Assembly (NCBI GenBank): GCA_019459525.1
Contig: JAIBEY010000036.1
Span: 40,666-104,665, forward strand
Direction of reading: 5' to 3'
Length of the DNA stretch: 64,000 nt
Source: Prolixibacteraceae bacterium
Lineage (GTDB): Bacteria; Bacteroidota; Bacteroidia; Bacteroidales; Prolixibacteraceae
Positions 31,508 to 39,257 of the stretch are shown one piece after another. The notes below the pieces were generated by a model, which had not been told where the DNA came from, did no database searches, and saw only the letters and a program-made list of their open reading frames with translations. The stretch's first letter is position 1. Every line of letters begins with the position of its first letter. A program made the translations under genes and the position numbers.

Positions 31508-32560
31508 ATGAAAACACAAGAACTTATTAGCACAGCCAGATTGATGGTTGATAACCACAAAGGGATTTTGGCTATGGACGAAAGTTTTCCGACCTGCAAC
31601 AAACGTTTCGCAAAATTGGGAATTCCACAGACCGTGGAAACCCGACGTGCCTATCGCGAAATGATTGTAACCACACCTGGCCTCGGAGAATTCATTAGCG
31701 GAGCAATCCTGTTTGATGAGACCATCCGTCAGAAAACGAAAGATGGTATTCCGATGATTAAAGTTCTCATTGATGCCGGAATTATACCCGGAATTAAAGT
31801 TGACACTGGTGCAAAAGAGCTGGCTGGCCATCCGGGAGAGAAAATTTCAGAAGGACTTGATGGATTACGAGAACGCCTGATTGAATATTACCAGATGGGT
31901 GCCCGTTTTGCCAAGTGGCGGGCGGTGATAGTAATTGGCGAGGGGATTCCCTCGAAAGCCAGCACCATTGCTAATTCGCTTACACTGGCCCGGTATGCGG
32001 CATTGTGCCAGGAGGTAGGATTGGTGCCAATTGTAGAACCAGAAGTACTTATGGACGGCAGTCATACTATGGAGCGATGCTTTGAAGTAACCGAAGAAGT
32101 ACTGCACGAGGTCTTCAATCAGCTTTACATTCAAGGCGTACTGTTGGAAGGTATGATTCTGAAGCCCAATATGATTGTACCCGGATTGAGCTGTCCGAAA
32201 CAAGAATCGGACAATAAAGTGGCTGATGCTACCGTCAACTGTTTAATGCGGTCGGTCCCGGCTGCTGTTCCGGGCATTACATTTTTGTCTGGAGGACAAA
32301 CGTCCGAACTTGCTTCTGCGCGTTTAAATGCCATGAATGTCAGATTTAAATCGAAATTGCCCTGGGAATTGTCATTTTCCTATGGTCGAGCCCTTCAGCA
32401 ACCAGCATTGGAAATATGGCTTGGAAAAGAAGCCAATGTACCGGAAGCACAAAAAGCGCTTCACCATCGCGCCAAATGCAATTATGCTGCACGTTGTGGC
32501 GAATACAATTCCAAAGAAATTGTGCGTATTGCGCACCAGGTAAAAAAGGAAGAAAACTAA
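31508..32560 (+). CDS. Class I fructose-1,6-bisphosphate aldolase
   Basis: This 350-residue enzyme starts MKTQELISTARLMVDNHKGI and continues LAMDESFPTCNKRF, the class I aldolase opening with the DES phosphate-site motif. The Schiff-base lysine is in GMILKPNMI. C-terminal motifs SFSYGRALQQPAL and EYN complete the fold. It cleaves fructose 1,6-bisphosphate in glycolysis or runs the reverse in gluconeogenesis. ATG 31508 is chosen; a longer frame from 31409 overlaps the Usp gene. Placement of a metal-independent aldolase in a stress unit fits oxidative conditions that disable metal-dependent class II enzymes (inference). Confidence 0.92.
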   Translation: MKTQELISTARLMVDNHKGILAMDESFPTCNKRFAKLGIPQTVETRRAYREMIVTTPGLGEFISGAILFDETIRQKTKDGIPMIKVLIDAGIIPGIKVDTGAKELAGHPGEKISEGLDGLRERLIEYYQMGARFAKWRAVIVIGEGIPSKASTIANSLTLARYAALCQEVGLVPIVEPEVLMDGSHTMERCFEVTEEVLHEVFNQLYIQGVLLEGMILKPNMIVPGLSCPKQESDNKVADATVNCLMRSVPAAVPGITFLSGGQTSELASARLNAMNVRFKSKLPWELSFSYGRALQQPALEIWLGKEANVPEAQKALHHRAKCNYAARCGEYNSKEIVRIAHQVKKEEN

Positions 32561-32582
32561 AAATCGGAGGGAGTTGTCGGGA

Positions 32583-32870
32583 TCATTTCCCAAACAGCTT
32601 ATCTATCATTTCGGCCAGATCAAAATCCAGTTGGGTAATCCCTTTGGCTTCGTGATTGGTTAAAGCGATGCTCACTTTATTGTACGAATTACTCCAATCC
32701 GGATGATGATTCAGCTTTTCAGCTTTAAAGGCAACGGCTGTCATAAATGTGAAAGCCTCTACAAAGGTTTTAAACCTGAAATCACGGGTAATGCTGTTCT
32801 TTTCAAAATTCCAGTCTTTTAGATGATCGGTCAGAAATAAGGCTACTTCTTGTTCTGTAAATACTTTCAT
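32583..32870 (-). CDS. Pterin-4-alpha-carbinolamine dehydratase
   Basis: This 95-residue protein starts MKVFTEQEVALFLTDHL at 32870. It contains the PCD signature KLNHHPDWSNSYNKVSIAL with the two active-site histidines and a later HEAKGITQLD segment. It dehydrates 4a-hydroxy-tetrahydrobiopterin to regenerate the pterin cofactor, and family members also act in molybdopterin maintenance. A longer minus-strand frame from 32960 adds a non-conserved cysteine-rich segment. It is convergent with the aldolase gene (22-base gap). Confidence 0.92.
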   Translation of the reverse strand: MKVFTEQEVALFLTDHLKDWNFEKNSITRDFRFKTFVEAFTFMTAVAFKAEKLNHHPDWSNSYNKVSIALTNHEAKGITQLDFDLAEMIDKLFGK

Positions 32871-32912
32871 TCGTATATATTTTAGTTTTATTATTAAATT
32901 TTGGCACGTACT

Positions 32913-32974
32913 CATGGAATAGCCATTGATACATTTCAGGTTTGTGCTACTGTTGCACACATGGCTATTTCATG
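32913..32974. repeat. Inverted repeat in the gap before fumC
   Basis: CATGGAATAGCCAT (32913-32926) and ATGGCTATTTCATG (32961-32974) form a 14-bp stem with one G-T pair, with an inner GTGC/GCAC stem. It could be an operator shared by the divergent dehydratase and fumarase genes or an RNA hairpin. No tandem-TGTAA block is present in this gap. Confidence 0.5.
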
Positions 32975-33148
32975 GCTTAATTTTTTAGAATAGATACACG
33001 GCAGTAATAAGCTTTAGAGTTCTTTCAAACAACGAACAACTTCCATCGCTAAATTGTTTAAAATAAATAGTTTACGAATGAACTATTATTCAGTTGGAAT
33101 TAAGATTCCAAAAATTAGGATTTGGATTAACCACTAAATAAAAAGGTC

Positions 33149-34546
33149 ATGAATTACAGAACCGAAACCGATACCATGGGCAAGATAAAGGTACCTGCTG
33201 ATAAGTACTGGGGAGCTCAAACTCAACGTTCGATCATAAATTTTCCTATTGGGCCACCCGCATCAATGCCCATCGAAATTATTCATGCATTTGGTTTTCT
33301 GAAAAAGGCAGCGGCTATAACCAATCATAAATTTGGCTTATTGACCGAAGAAAAGATGAAAATCATTTTGCAGGTATGCGACGAAATCATTGCAGGCCAG
33401 CTCGACGATCAGTTTCCTCTGGTAATCTGGCAAACGGGTTCAGGAACCCATACCAATATGAATTGCAACGAGGTTATTGCCAACCGCGCGCATGTTTTGC
33501 TGGGCAATAAAATGGGTAAAGGGAAACGACTAATTCATCCAAACGACGATGTGAATAGGTCACAGTCTTCGAACGATACCTTCCCCACAGCAATGAATAT
33601 TGCAGCCTACCAAATGATTGTTGATTATACGATTCCGCGGATAGAACTGCTCCAAAATACCTTGAACGAGAAATCAGTTGCCAATACCGAAATTATAAAA
33701 ATCGGACGCACGCATTTTATGGATGCCACCCCGATTACGCTTGGTCAGGAACTCTCGGGCTATGTATCGCAACTGAAATACGGAATTCGGGCATTGAAAA
33801 ACACCTTGCCGCATCTCTCTGAGTTAGCCATGGGAGGCAGTGCCGTCGGAACCGGTTTAAATACTCCGCAAGGTTATGATCGTGAAGTTGCAGCCGTTAT
33901 TTCCCAATTAACAGGACTGCCTTTTATTACTGCTGAAAATAAATTTGAATCGCTGGCTTCAAACGATGCTTTAGTTGAAACCCATGGAGCCATTAAACAA
34001 CTGGCAGTTAGCCTGATGAAAATTGCCAACGACATCCGGATGCTGGCTTCCGGTCCACGTTCAGGAATCGGGGAAATTACTATTCCGTCAAATGAACCAG
34101 GTTCGTCCATCATGCCCGGCAAAGTTAACCCTACCCAAACAGAGGCATTGACTATGGTTTGTGCGCAGGTGATCGGAAACGACACCACTATTTCGTTTGC
34201 AGGTGCGAATGGACACTTCGAATTAAACGTTTTTAAACCTGTCATGATCAATGCTTTGCTGCAATCGGCCAGGCTGATCGCTGATGCCTGCAAATCGTTT
34301 AACGATCATTGTGCCTCAGGAATTGAACCTAATTTGCCACAAATAAATAAAAACCTCAGTCATTCGTTGATGCTGGTAACTGCATTAAATCCACATATCG
34401 GGTACGAAAATGCCGCCAAAATTGCTAAAAAGGCTTTTGACGATCAGTTAAGTTTAAAAGAAGCAGCTTTAGCCTTATGCCTGATAACCGAGCAGCAATT
34501 CGATGAATGGGTAATTCCAAAGGAAATGATTGGGCCGATTAAATAA
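33149..34546 (+). CDS. fumC: Class II fumarate hydratase
   Basis: This 465-residue enzyme of the fumarase/aspartase superfamily has the opening [38 protein letters not shown], and the signature loop [16 protein letters not shown]. It hydrates fumarate to malate in the TCA cycle. FumC is iron-free and so resists superoxide, which fits the stress character of the region. Sequence length and motifs are complete. Its stop lies 3 bases before the MITE-like element copy B. No tandem-TGTAA block is found upstream. Confidence 0.95.
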   Translation: MNYRTETDTMGKIKVPADKYWGAQTQRSIINFPIGPPASMPIEIIHAFGFLKKAAAITNHKFGLLTEEKMKIILQVCDEIIAGQLDDQFPLVIWQTGSGTHTNMNCNEVIANRAHVLLGNKMGKGKRLIHPNDDVNRSQSSNDTFPTAMNIAAYQMIVDYTIPRIELLQNTLNEKSVANTEIIKIGRTHFMDATPITLGQELSGYVSQLKYGIRALKNTLPHLSELAMGGSAVGTGLNTPQGYDREVAAVISQLTGLPFITAENKFESLASNDALVETHGAIKQLAVSLMKIANDIRMLASGPRSGIGEITIPSNEPGSSIMPGKVNPTQTEALTMVCAQVIGNDTTISFAGANGHFELNVFKPVMINALLQSARLIADACKSFNDHCASGIEPNLPQINKNLSHSLMLVTALNPHIGYENAAKIAKKAFDDQLSLKEAALALCLITEQQFDEWVIPKEMIGPIK

Positions 34547-34548
34547 TA

Positions 34549-34735
34549 CGGAATTATCGGATATATGGTTGATTTGAATAGCAACGGCATTTATGCCGTT
34601 GAAAGATGAATAATCCGTATTTCGGCTTTAGCCTAAACATTCAATTATTTCGGCTAAAGCCGGGATTTGTCTGTTTCTCATTTTCCCCTGACCTAAAGGT
34701 CGGGGCTATTCATAACCTATAAACCGATAATTCCG
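34549..34735. repeat. MITE-like element with inverted ends, copy B
   Basis: Perfect 12-bp ends CGGAATTATCGG (34549-34560) and CCGATAATTCCG (34724-34735) extend imperfectly to about 22 bp. Inside are AACGGCATTTATGCCGTT, CGGCTTTAGCC, CGGCTAAAGCCG and GACCTAAAGGTC. It has the same parts as copy A plus about 30 bp more, and encodes nothing. It lies 3 bp after the fumC stop and 26 bp before promoter site 10. Confidence 0.82.
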
Positions 34736-34761
34736 AAATAATAATAAAATCCCTTGCAAAC

Positions 34762-34828
34762 AGTGTGAATCTTGCAAGACTAATCAATAATTATACAACA
34801 CTTGCTCCGGTAATAGCCCTCACCTTTG
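34762..34828 (+). promoter_or_regulatory. Tandem-TGTAA promoter block, site 10
   Basis: Block 34762-34799 opens AGTGTGAATCTTGCAAG and ends TTATACAAC. After 21 bp comes CACCTTTG (34821-34828). It drives the CHRD lipoprotein gene. Confidence 0.68.
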
Positions 34829-34887
34829 TTTAGTGGAAATACATTCACGCCTGTTTCGCCAGTTGCGGAAAATTTAACGATCAGAAA

Positions 34888-35694
34888 ATGTTTAAAACAA
34901 GAAAATTAATCAGTCTATTAACCATTGTGACCGTAGCAGTTTTGCTTATAGCAGTTGGTTGTGATAAAGATGATTCGCCTGCCGCAAAAACTAGCTACGA
35001 CCTAGTGGTGAAAGACGTTTTAGGAGTAACCGGTACTGTTACATTTACCGAAACCAGCATTACATCAACAACGATTGATATCGTGTTAGTGAATGCACCA
35101 TCGGGAACCCATCCGGCTAACCTGTACATGAAATCGGCTGTTGAAAGTGGCGCAGTTGTAGTTGCACTTACTCCCGTTGATGCAACAGGAAAAAGCTCAA
35201 CTTTGGTAAGCAACATGACATACAGTCAATTAATTGATTATGATGGTAGTGTTAAAGTTCTTAAAAGCAGCACCGAACCCGAAGTAATTTTGGCTATTGG
35301 TGACATTGGTGGTAATGTAATCACCACCACCAACAAAACTTATACACTGAAAACAATCGGCGTATTTGGGGTGTCGGGAACTGCCTTATTCGAAGAACGC
35401 GAAAATGGAAATACCCTGGTAACAGTTTCGCTTACCGGCACAATTGCCGGAGAAACTTATCCATCAACCATTAATCTGGGTTCGGTGGCTACTGTTGGCG
35501 GCGGAACTGTTGTAAAAACGCTGAGCAATGTTAATGGAACAACGGGTAAAGGCTATACCAATATTCAAAAACTGGATAGCGGTGTGGATATTTCATATAC
35601 CAACTGGTTGGTTTATGATGGATACATCAATGTTTATCAAACAGCGGTAAACCTCAGCACTATTATTTCTCAGGGAAATATTGGTTCTAACTAG
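34888..35694 (+). CDS. CHRD-like two-repeat lipoprotein
   Basis: This 268-residue lipoprotein has lipobox cysteine in LLIAVGCDKDD (about residue 25). Two similar beta-rich halves follow: GVTGTVTFTETSITSTTIDI with GTHPANLYMKSAVE, then GVSGTALFEERENGNTLVTV with GETYPSTINLGSVA. They look like degenerate CHRD domains (immunoglobulin-type folds of chordin-like proteins), where a GTHPAHIH-type motif is usual and the histidines are reduced here. It is probably anchored at the outer membrane surface or periplasm. It is a single-gene unit between promoter site 10 and a strong terminator. Confidence 0.72.
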   Translation: MFKTRKLISLLTIVTVAVLLIAVGCDKDDSPAAKTSYDLVVKDVLGVTGTVTFTETSITSTTIDIVLVNAPSGTHPANLYMKSAVESGAVVVALTPVDATGKSSTLVSNMTYSQLIDYDGSVKVLKSSTEPEVILAIGDIGGNVITTTNKTYTLKTIGVFGVSGTALFEERENGNTLVTVSLTGTIAGETYPSTINLGSVATVGGGTVVKTLSNVNGTTGKGYTNIQKLDSGVDISYTNWLVYDGYINVYQTAVNLSTIISQGNIGSN

Positions 35695-35719
35695 GCTATT
35701 GTTTGATTTTAAATCATCC

Positions 35720-35758
35720 AAACACCCACAAGTATCCGAAGAAAACTTGTGGGTGTTT
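35720..35758 (+). terminator. Intrinsic terminator after the CHRD lipoprotein gene
   Basis: AAACACCCACAAGT (35720-35733) pairs with ACTTGTGGGTGTTT (35745-35758), a perfect 14-bp stem ending in T residues. Confidence 0.82.
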
Positions 35759-35820
35759 CTATGTTACGAGAAAAGTTATCCGTACATAAGTTTTACCCTG
35801 AAACCTCCGAAAAGTTTAAA

Positions 35821-35887
35821 TGTGGGAATGATGTAATTTTTCCTTAAAATTCTGTAACCCAATTGTGGCTGAAGTTACCCAACTTAG
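35821..35887 (+). promoter_or_regulatory. Tandem-TGTAA promoter block, site 11
   Basis: Block 35821-35858 opens TGTGGGAATGATGTAAT and ends TTCTGTAAC, followed after 21 bp by CAACTTAG (35880-35887). The hydrolase gene starts 219 bases later, so the leader is long. Confidence 0.74.
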
Positions 35888-35987
35888 TTCTTTATAATAA
35901 CCATCGCCTGGCTAATCAAATTGAAAGTCCGGCTGGTTAAATCCAAAGAATATAGGATTCCTATATAGAGTTGAACAGCAAATAGTG

Positions 35988-36022
35988 AATGAAGGTGCGA
36001 TACGTTTTGTTGCACCTTCATT
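35988..36022 (+). promoter_or_regulatory. Leader hairpin before the alpha/beta hydrolase gene
   Basis: AATGAAGGTGC (35988-35998) pairs perfectly with GCACCTTCATT (36012-36022). It lies in the 219-base leader downstream of promoter site 11. No T tract follows, so it is not an obvious terminator. Confidence 0.5.
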
Positions 36023-36106
36023 TCAACAAACAACGAGAATGAATCTTGATGTCCGTAATGAATAAAAACAGTAGGAGAAAATGAAATTTAATAAAGAAGT
36101 AAAGCC

Positions 36107-37216
36107 ATGAGATATACAGGAACAGATATTGAAACAACAGTTAATCAGTTCAGCATAAGCTATTCTGATGAAGGACCTGACCACGCACCGGTAATCATTC
36201 TGATTCACGGTTTCCCATTTAATAAATCGATGTGGAACAAGCAGATGGAAGTACTTATTGAAAGTAACCGTGTAATTGCCTACGACATACGTGGGCACGG
36301 AAACTCGGATGCCGGAACTGAAGACTTTTCGATTGAGCTTTTCGTAAGCGATCTGCTCGGACTAATGGATGCCCTTAAGATTAAAACAGCAATGCTGTGT
36401 GGTTTATCTATGGGCGGATACATTGCCTTAAATGCGGTACAAAATTTTCCGAAGCGGTTTAACGCACTCATCTTGTGCGACACCAACTGCGCCGCCGACA
36501 CCCCTGAAGCCAAAGAAAAGCGGATGCTGACCATTGAAAGTATCGAAAAATACGGCGTTGAACCCTACGCCAACGAAATGTTGAAAAACCTTTTTGCCCC
36601 TGAGTCATTTGTTACAAACAAAGAAAAAATTACGGTGTTAAAGGAGATGATCATGGAAACCAAAGTACAGTCACTTTCCAAAACGTTAATTGCTTTATCT
36701 AAGCGTAAAGAAACATGTTCAAGCCTGCATAAAATAAGTATTCCGGTGCTTATTATGGTTGGAAGGGAAGATAAAATTACCACTCCGGTAGCGGCACAAC
36801 TGATGCAAAAAAACATCAAAGGTTCTATCCTGAATATCATTGAACATGCAAGCCACTTATCCAACATCGAGAATTCGTACGAATTCAACGACCAACTACT
36901 GAAGTTCGTTTCTTCAGTGAATCAACAACCCGACCAGCAAACGGGAAGAGACCGGCTGGTGTCGGAAGTATATCATTCACGAAAAATCTCCCAATACGAA
37001 AAATCGGTGAAGGATTTGAATACAAAAATCCTGAAAATAACAATGACAATTAAAGATCATTATCCGGAGTTATCGAAATATTTAGACGAAATGCCGGTGA
37101 CCGTTCCATCAGAAAAGGATCCGGAAGTAACCCTCAACCTGCTGAAAGAATACTATGAATCATTGCATTCGATGCTGAACAAATACAAAGTAGATTATCC
37201 GGAAATACAGGAATGA
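36107..37216 (+). CDS. Alpha/beta hydrolase with helical C-terminal extension
   Basis: This 369-residue protein has a 3-oxoadipate-enol-lactonase-type alpha/beta hydrolase fold in residues 15-270: VIILIHGFPFNKSMWNKQ (oxyanion loop), the nucleophile elbow GLSMGG and the acid in VGREDKITTP. The histidine is expected in HASHLSNIE. Residues 280-369 form an extra helical region (QYEKSVKDLNTKILKITMTI), unusual for the family. No signal peptide. The substrate is unknown. It is under promoter site 11. A second hydrolase of this superfamily is encoded at 41900. Confidence 0.85.
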   Translation: MRYTGTDIETTVNQFSISYSDEGPDHAPVIILIHGFPFNKSMWNKQMEVLIESNRVIAYDIRGHGNSDAGTEDFSIELFVSDLLGLMDALKIKTAMLCGLSMGGYIALNAVQNFPKRFNALILCDTNCAADTPEAKEKRMLTIESIEKYGVEPYANEMLKNLFAPESFVTNKEKITVLKEMIMETKVQSLSKTLIALSKRKETCSSLHKISIPVLIMVGREDKITTPVAAQLMQKNIKGSILNIIEHASHLSNIENSYEFNDQLLKFVSSVNQQPDQQTGRDRLVSEVYHSRKISQYEKSVKDLNTKILKITMTIKDHYPELSKYLDEMPVTVPSEKDPEVTLNLLKEYYESLHSMLNKYKVDYPEIQE

Positions 37217-37273
37217 GGTTTTACACGATTTATTAATCCTTTATAACACCGTAAACCATTAATTAATAACGCC

Positions 37274-37411
37274 ATGACACAAGTTCAAATAGAGGGTTTC
37301 AAATACAAAGAGATTGCCGAAGAGCTTAAGTTGCCCCTCGGAACAATTAAAAGCCGTATTTTTTTTACACGCAAAAAACTGGAAAAGTCCCTGAAAGAAT
37401 TTATTCACTAA
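37274..37411 (+). pseudogene. Sigma-70 region 4 fragment of an ECF-type sigma factor
   Basis: A 45-codon frame from ATG 37274 reads EGFKYKEIAEELKLPLGTIK then SRIFFTRKKLEKSLKEF, the helix-turn-helix of region 4 of an ECF sigma factor. Region 2, which binds the -10 element, is absent, and nothing resembling it lies upstream. It is either the remnant of a lost sigma factor gene or a very small HTH protein. Its reading frame is intact with a normal stop. Confidence 0.7.
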
Positions 37412-37442
37412 ATTGCTTGCATTATTTTTAAACAGAAAAATC

Positions 37443-37964
37443 ATGAAAACAAAAATTAGCATTATTTATTTGTTCATCGCATTTACAGCTCTTGTATTTA
37501 CAGGATGTAATAATGAAGGAGAGCCGGGACCTGCCGGGCAAGACGGACTGGACGCAACAATTTATTATTCGCAGTGGATTACTCCAACAGCCTGGATGGG
37601 AACTTCTGGCGATTGGTATTTTGATGTGAATGCTCCGGATTTAACTGAGGATATTGTGGAAAATGGAGTCATTCTGGCTTACGTTTGGCTGGCTGACGAC
37701 ATTTACGATGCTACGGCAGTGAGACCCCTACCCGCTTATGCCGTTGGCGCAAACTGGAGTTTTTTAATATCGGAATACGAAAGTATTGAGTTTACCTCCG
37801 ATATGATTTCAAAACCGCTTACAGCGGGTAATCATTTTCGATTCATCGCCATTCCCGGTAACGTCGAAACATTAAAATCGGCATCGTTAAAAAGCGTAAG
37901 CGAAACCGAGCTGAGAAGTATGACCTACAAAGAGGTTTGCAAATTCCTTAACATTCCCGAATAA
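37443..37964 (+). CDS. Lipoprotein of unknown function with short collagen-like motif
   Basis: This 173-residue lipoprotein starts MKTKISIIYLFIAFTALVFT, with the lipobox cysteine following in GCNNEG. Directly after is GEPGPAGQDG, a short collagen-like triplet run. The rest is beta-rich (ISEYESIEFTSDMI) with no recognised domain. A 10-residue upstream extension from 37413 would spoil the signal peptide. It lies behind the hydrolase and sigma fragment and may be in the same transcript. Confidence 0.7.
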   Translation: MKTKISIIYLFIAFTALVFTGCNNEGEPGPAGQDGLDATIYYSQWITPTAWMGTSGDWYFDVNAPDLTEDIVENGVILAYVWLADDIYDATAVRPLPAYAVGANWSFLISEYESIEFTSDMISKPLTAGNHFRFIAIPGNVETLKSASLKSVSETELRSMTYKEVCKFLNIPE

Positions 37965-38210
37965 AAACAAGTCCGGAAAACATTGCAAATACAAATTGGA
38001 ACAGCAGTTAAATGGCAGAATAAACCAAGTTTATCCTGCCATTTTGCTAATCAGCTGACTCATTTCCCCAAGTATTAATCTACACGCTTTACACCCCGGA
38101 AATTACAACAACAGGGAAGTTTCCGTGTCCGGATTTCGTGCGCCTTCTATTCTTCTGGCGAACATTGTGATACTTATAATTGTTCCAATTTCCTCACGTA
38201 ACAATACAAA

Positions 38211-38771
38211 ATGAAGCTTCACATTAAATTTGATATTAACACGGCATGTAAAAAAATAGTAATGGAGCAATTGGAGAAAGAACAATTAACATACTCTTCG
38301 TTAAGCTTTGGTGAAGTTGAGCTGAACGAAACGATTTCTGGCGACCAGCTAAAAACCCTGGCTGCAAACTTGGGCAATTATGGCATTGAAATAATTGAAT
38401 CGCCGAAAAGTATCCTTGTTCAAAAAATAAAGGACACCATTATAGAAATGATTTACATGGACGAAAAATTACCGACCATAAAAATCTCAGACTATCTATC
38501 CGAAAAACTGAATTATAGCTACGGCTATCTTTCGAACCTGTTTGTAGAAGCGACTTATACCTCCATTGAAAATTTCATCATATTCCAAAAAATCAACAAG
38601 GCAAAAGAACTTATAACTACGAATGAATTTACGATTACCGAAATAGCATATCGGTTAAATTACAGCAGTACCGCTCATCTCTGCAACCAATTTAAAAATG
38701 AAACAGGAATTACCCCAACTACGTTTCAACGAATTATTAATAAACGACGAAATCCGGAAGAAGTAGAATAA
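38211..38771 (+). CDS. Small AraC-type regulator, paralog 3
   Basis: This 186-residue paralog has the N-terminus MKLHIKFDINTACKKIV: only one cysteine remains and the MVxxxC metal loop is gone. The HTH region is intact (EFTITEIAYRLNYSSTAHLC, FKNETGITPTTFQRII). It is followed 22 bases later by a lone receiver gene and then a CHASE3 kinase gene, a neighbourhood that ties the AraC family to two-component signalling. No tandem-TGTAA block lies immediately upstream. Confidence 0.88.
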   Translation: MKLHIKFDINTACKKIVMEQLEKEQLTYSSLSFGEVELNETISGDQLKTLAANLGNYGIEIIESPKSILVQKIKDTIIEMIYMDEKLPTIKISDYLSEKLNYSYGYLSNLFVEATYTSIENFIIFQKINKAKELITTNEFTITEIAYRLNYSSTAHLCNQFKNETGITPTTFQRIINKRRNPEEVE

Positions 38772-38793
38772 AACAACTAGAAAAAAAACCATT

Positions 38794-39240
38794 ATGAATA
38801 ACGGACAAATGCATATTTTACTTGCTGACGACGACGAGGATGATCGTCTCTTTTTTAGAGAGGCATTTGACGAAATTAAAATAAATACCAAGGTTGAAAC
38901 CGTTAATGATGGGGTTGAACTGATGGATTACCTTACCCGTCCCGATATTACATTACCTCACATTCTTTTCCTTGACCTGAACATGCCGCGCAAAAACGGG
39001 ATGGATTGTTTGAGGGAATTAAAACGCATTGATTATTTAAAAGATATTGCAGTAGTAATCTATTCCACCTCGGCTTCCGATGTGGATATTGAAGAAACAT
39101 TTGTTCAGGGCGCAAATGTTTACCTTAAAAAACCGAACGATTTTAACACACTCAGAAAAACGTTAGAGGCGGTTATCACTACCAATTGGCAATATCAAAC
39201 ATCAGGATTAAACAGGGATAACTTCATACTTAGTCTTTAA
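38794..39240 (+). CDS. Single-domain response regulator (receiver)
   Basis: This 148-residue receiver has the acidic pocket in LLADDDEDDRLFF, the phospho-acceptor aspartate near residue 60 in LFLDLNMPRKNG, the conserved threonine/serine in VVIYSTSA and lysine in LKKPNDF. There is no output domain, so it acts as a phosphorelay or protein-binding switch, like Rcp1-type regulators. It is the only free receiver in the window, while at least three kinases lacking a receiver are encoded here. It sits between AraC paralog 3 and a kinase. Confidence 0.92.
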   Translation: MNNGQMHILLADDDEDDRLFFREAFDEIKINTKVETVNDGVELMDYLTRPDITLPHILFLDLNMPRKNGMDCLRELKRIDYLKDIAVVIYSTSASDVDIEETFVQGANVYLKKPNDFNTLRKTLEAVITTNWQYQTSGLNRDNFILSL

Positions 39241-39257
39241 TTCAAAAACATCGGCTT

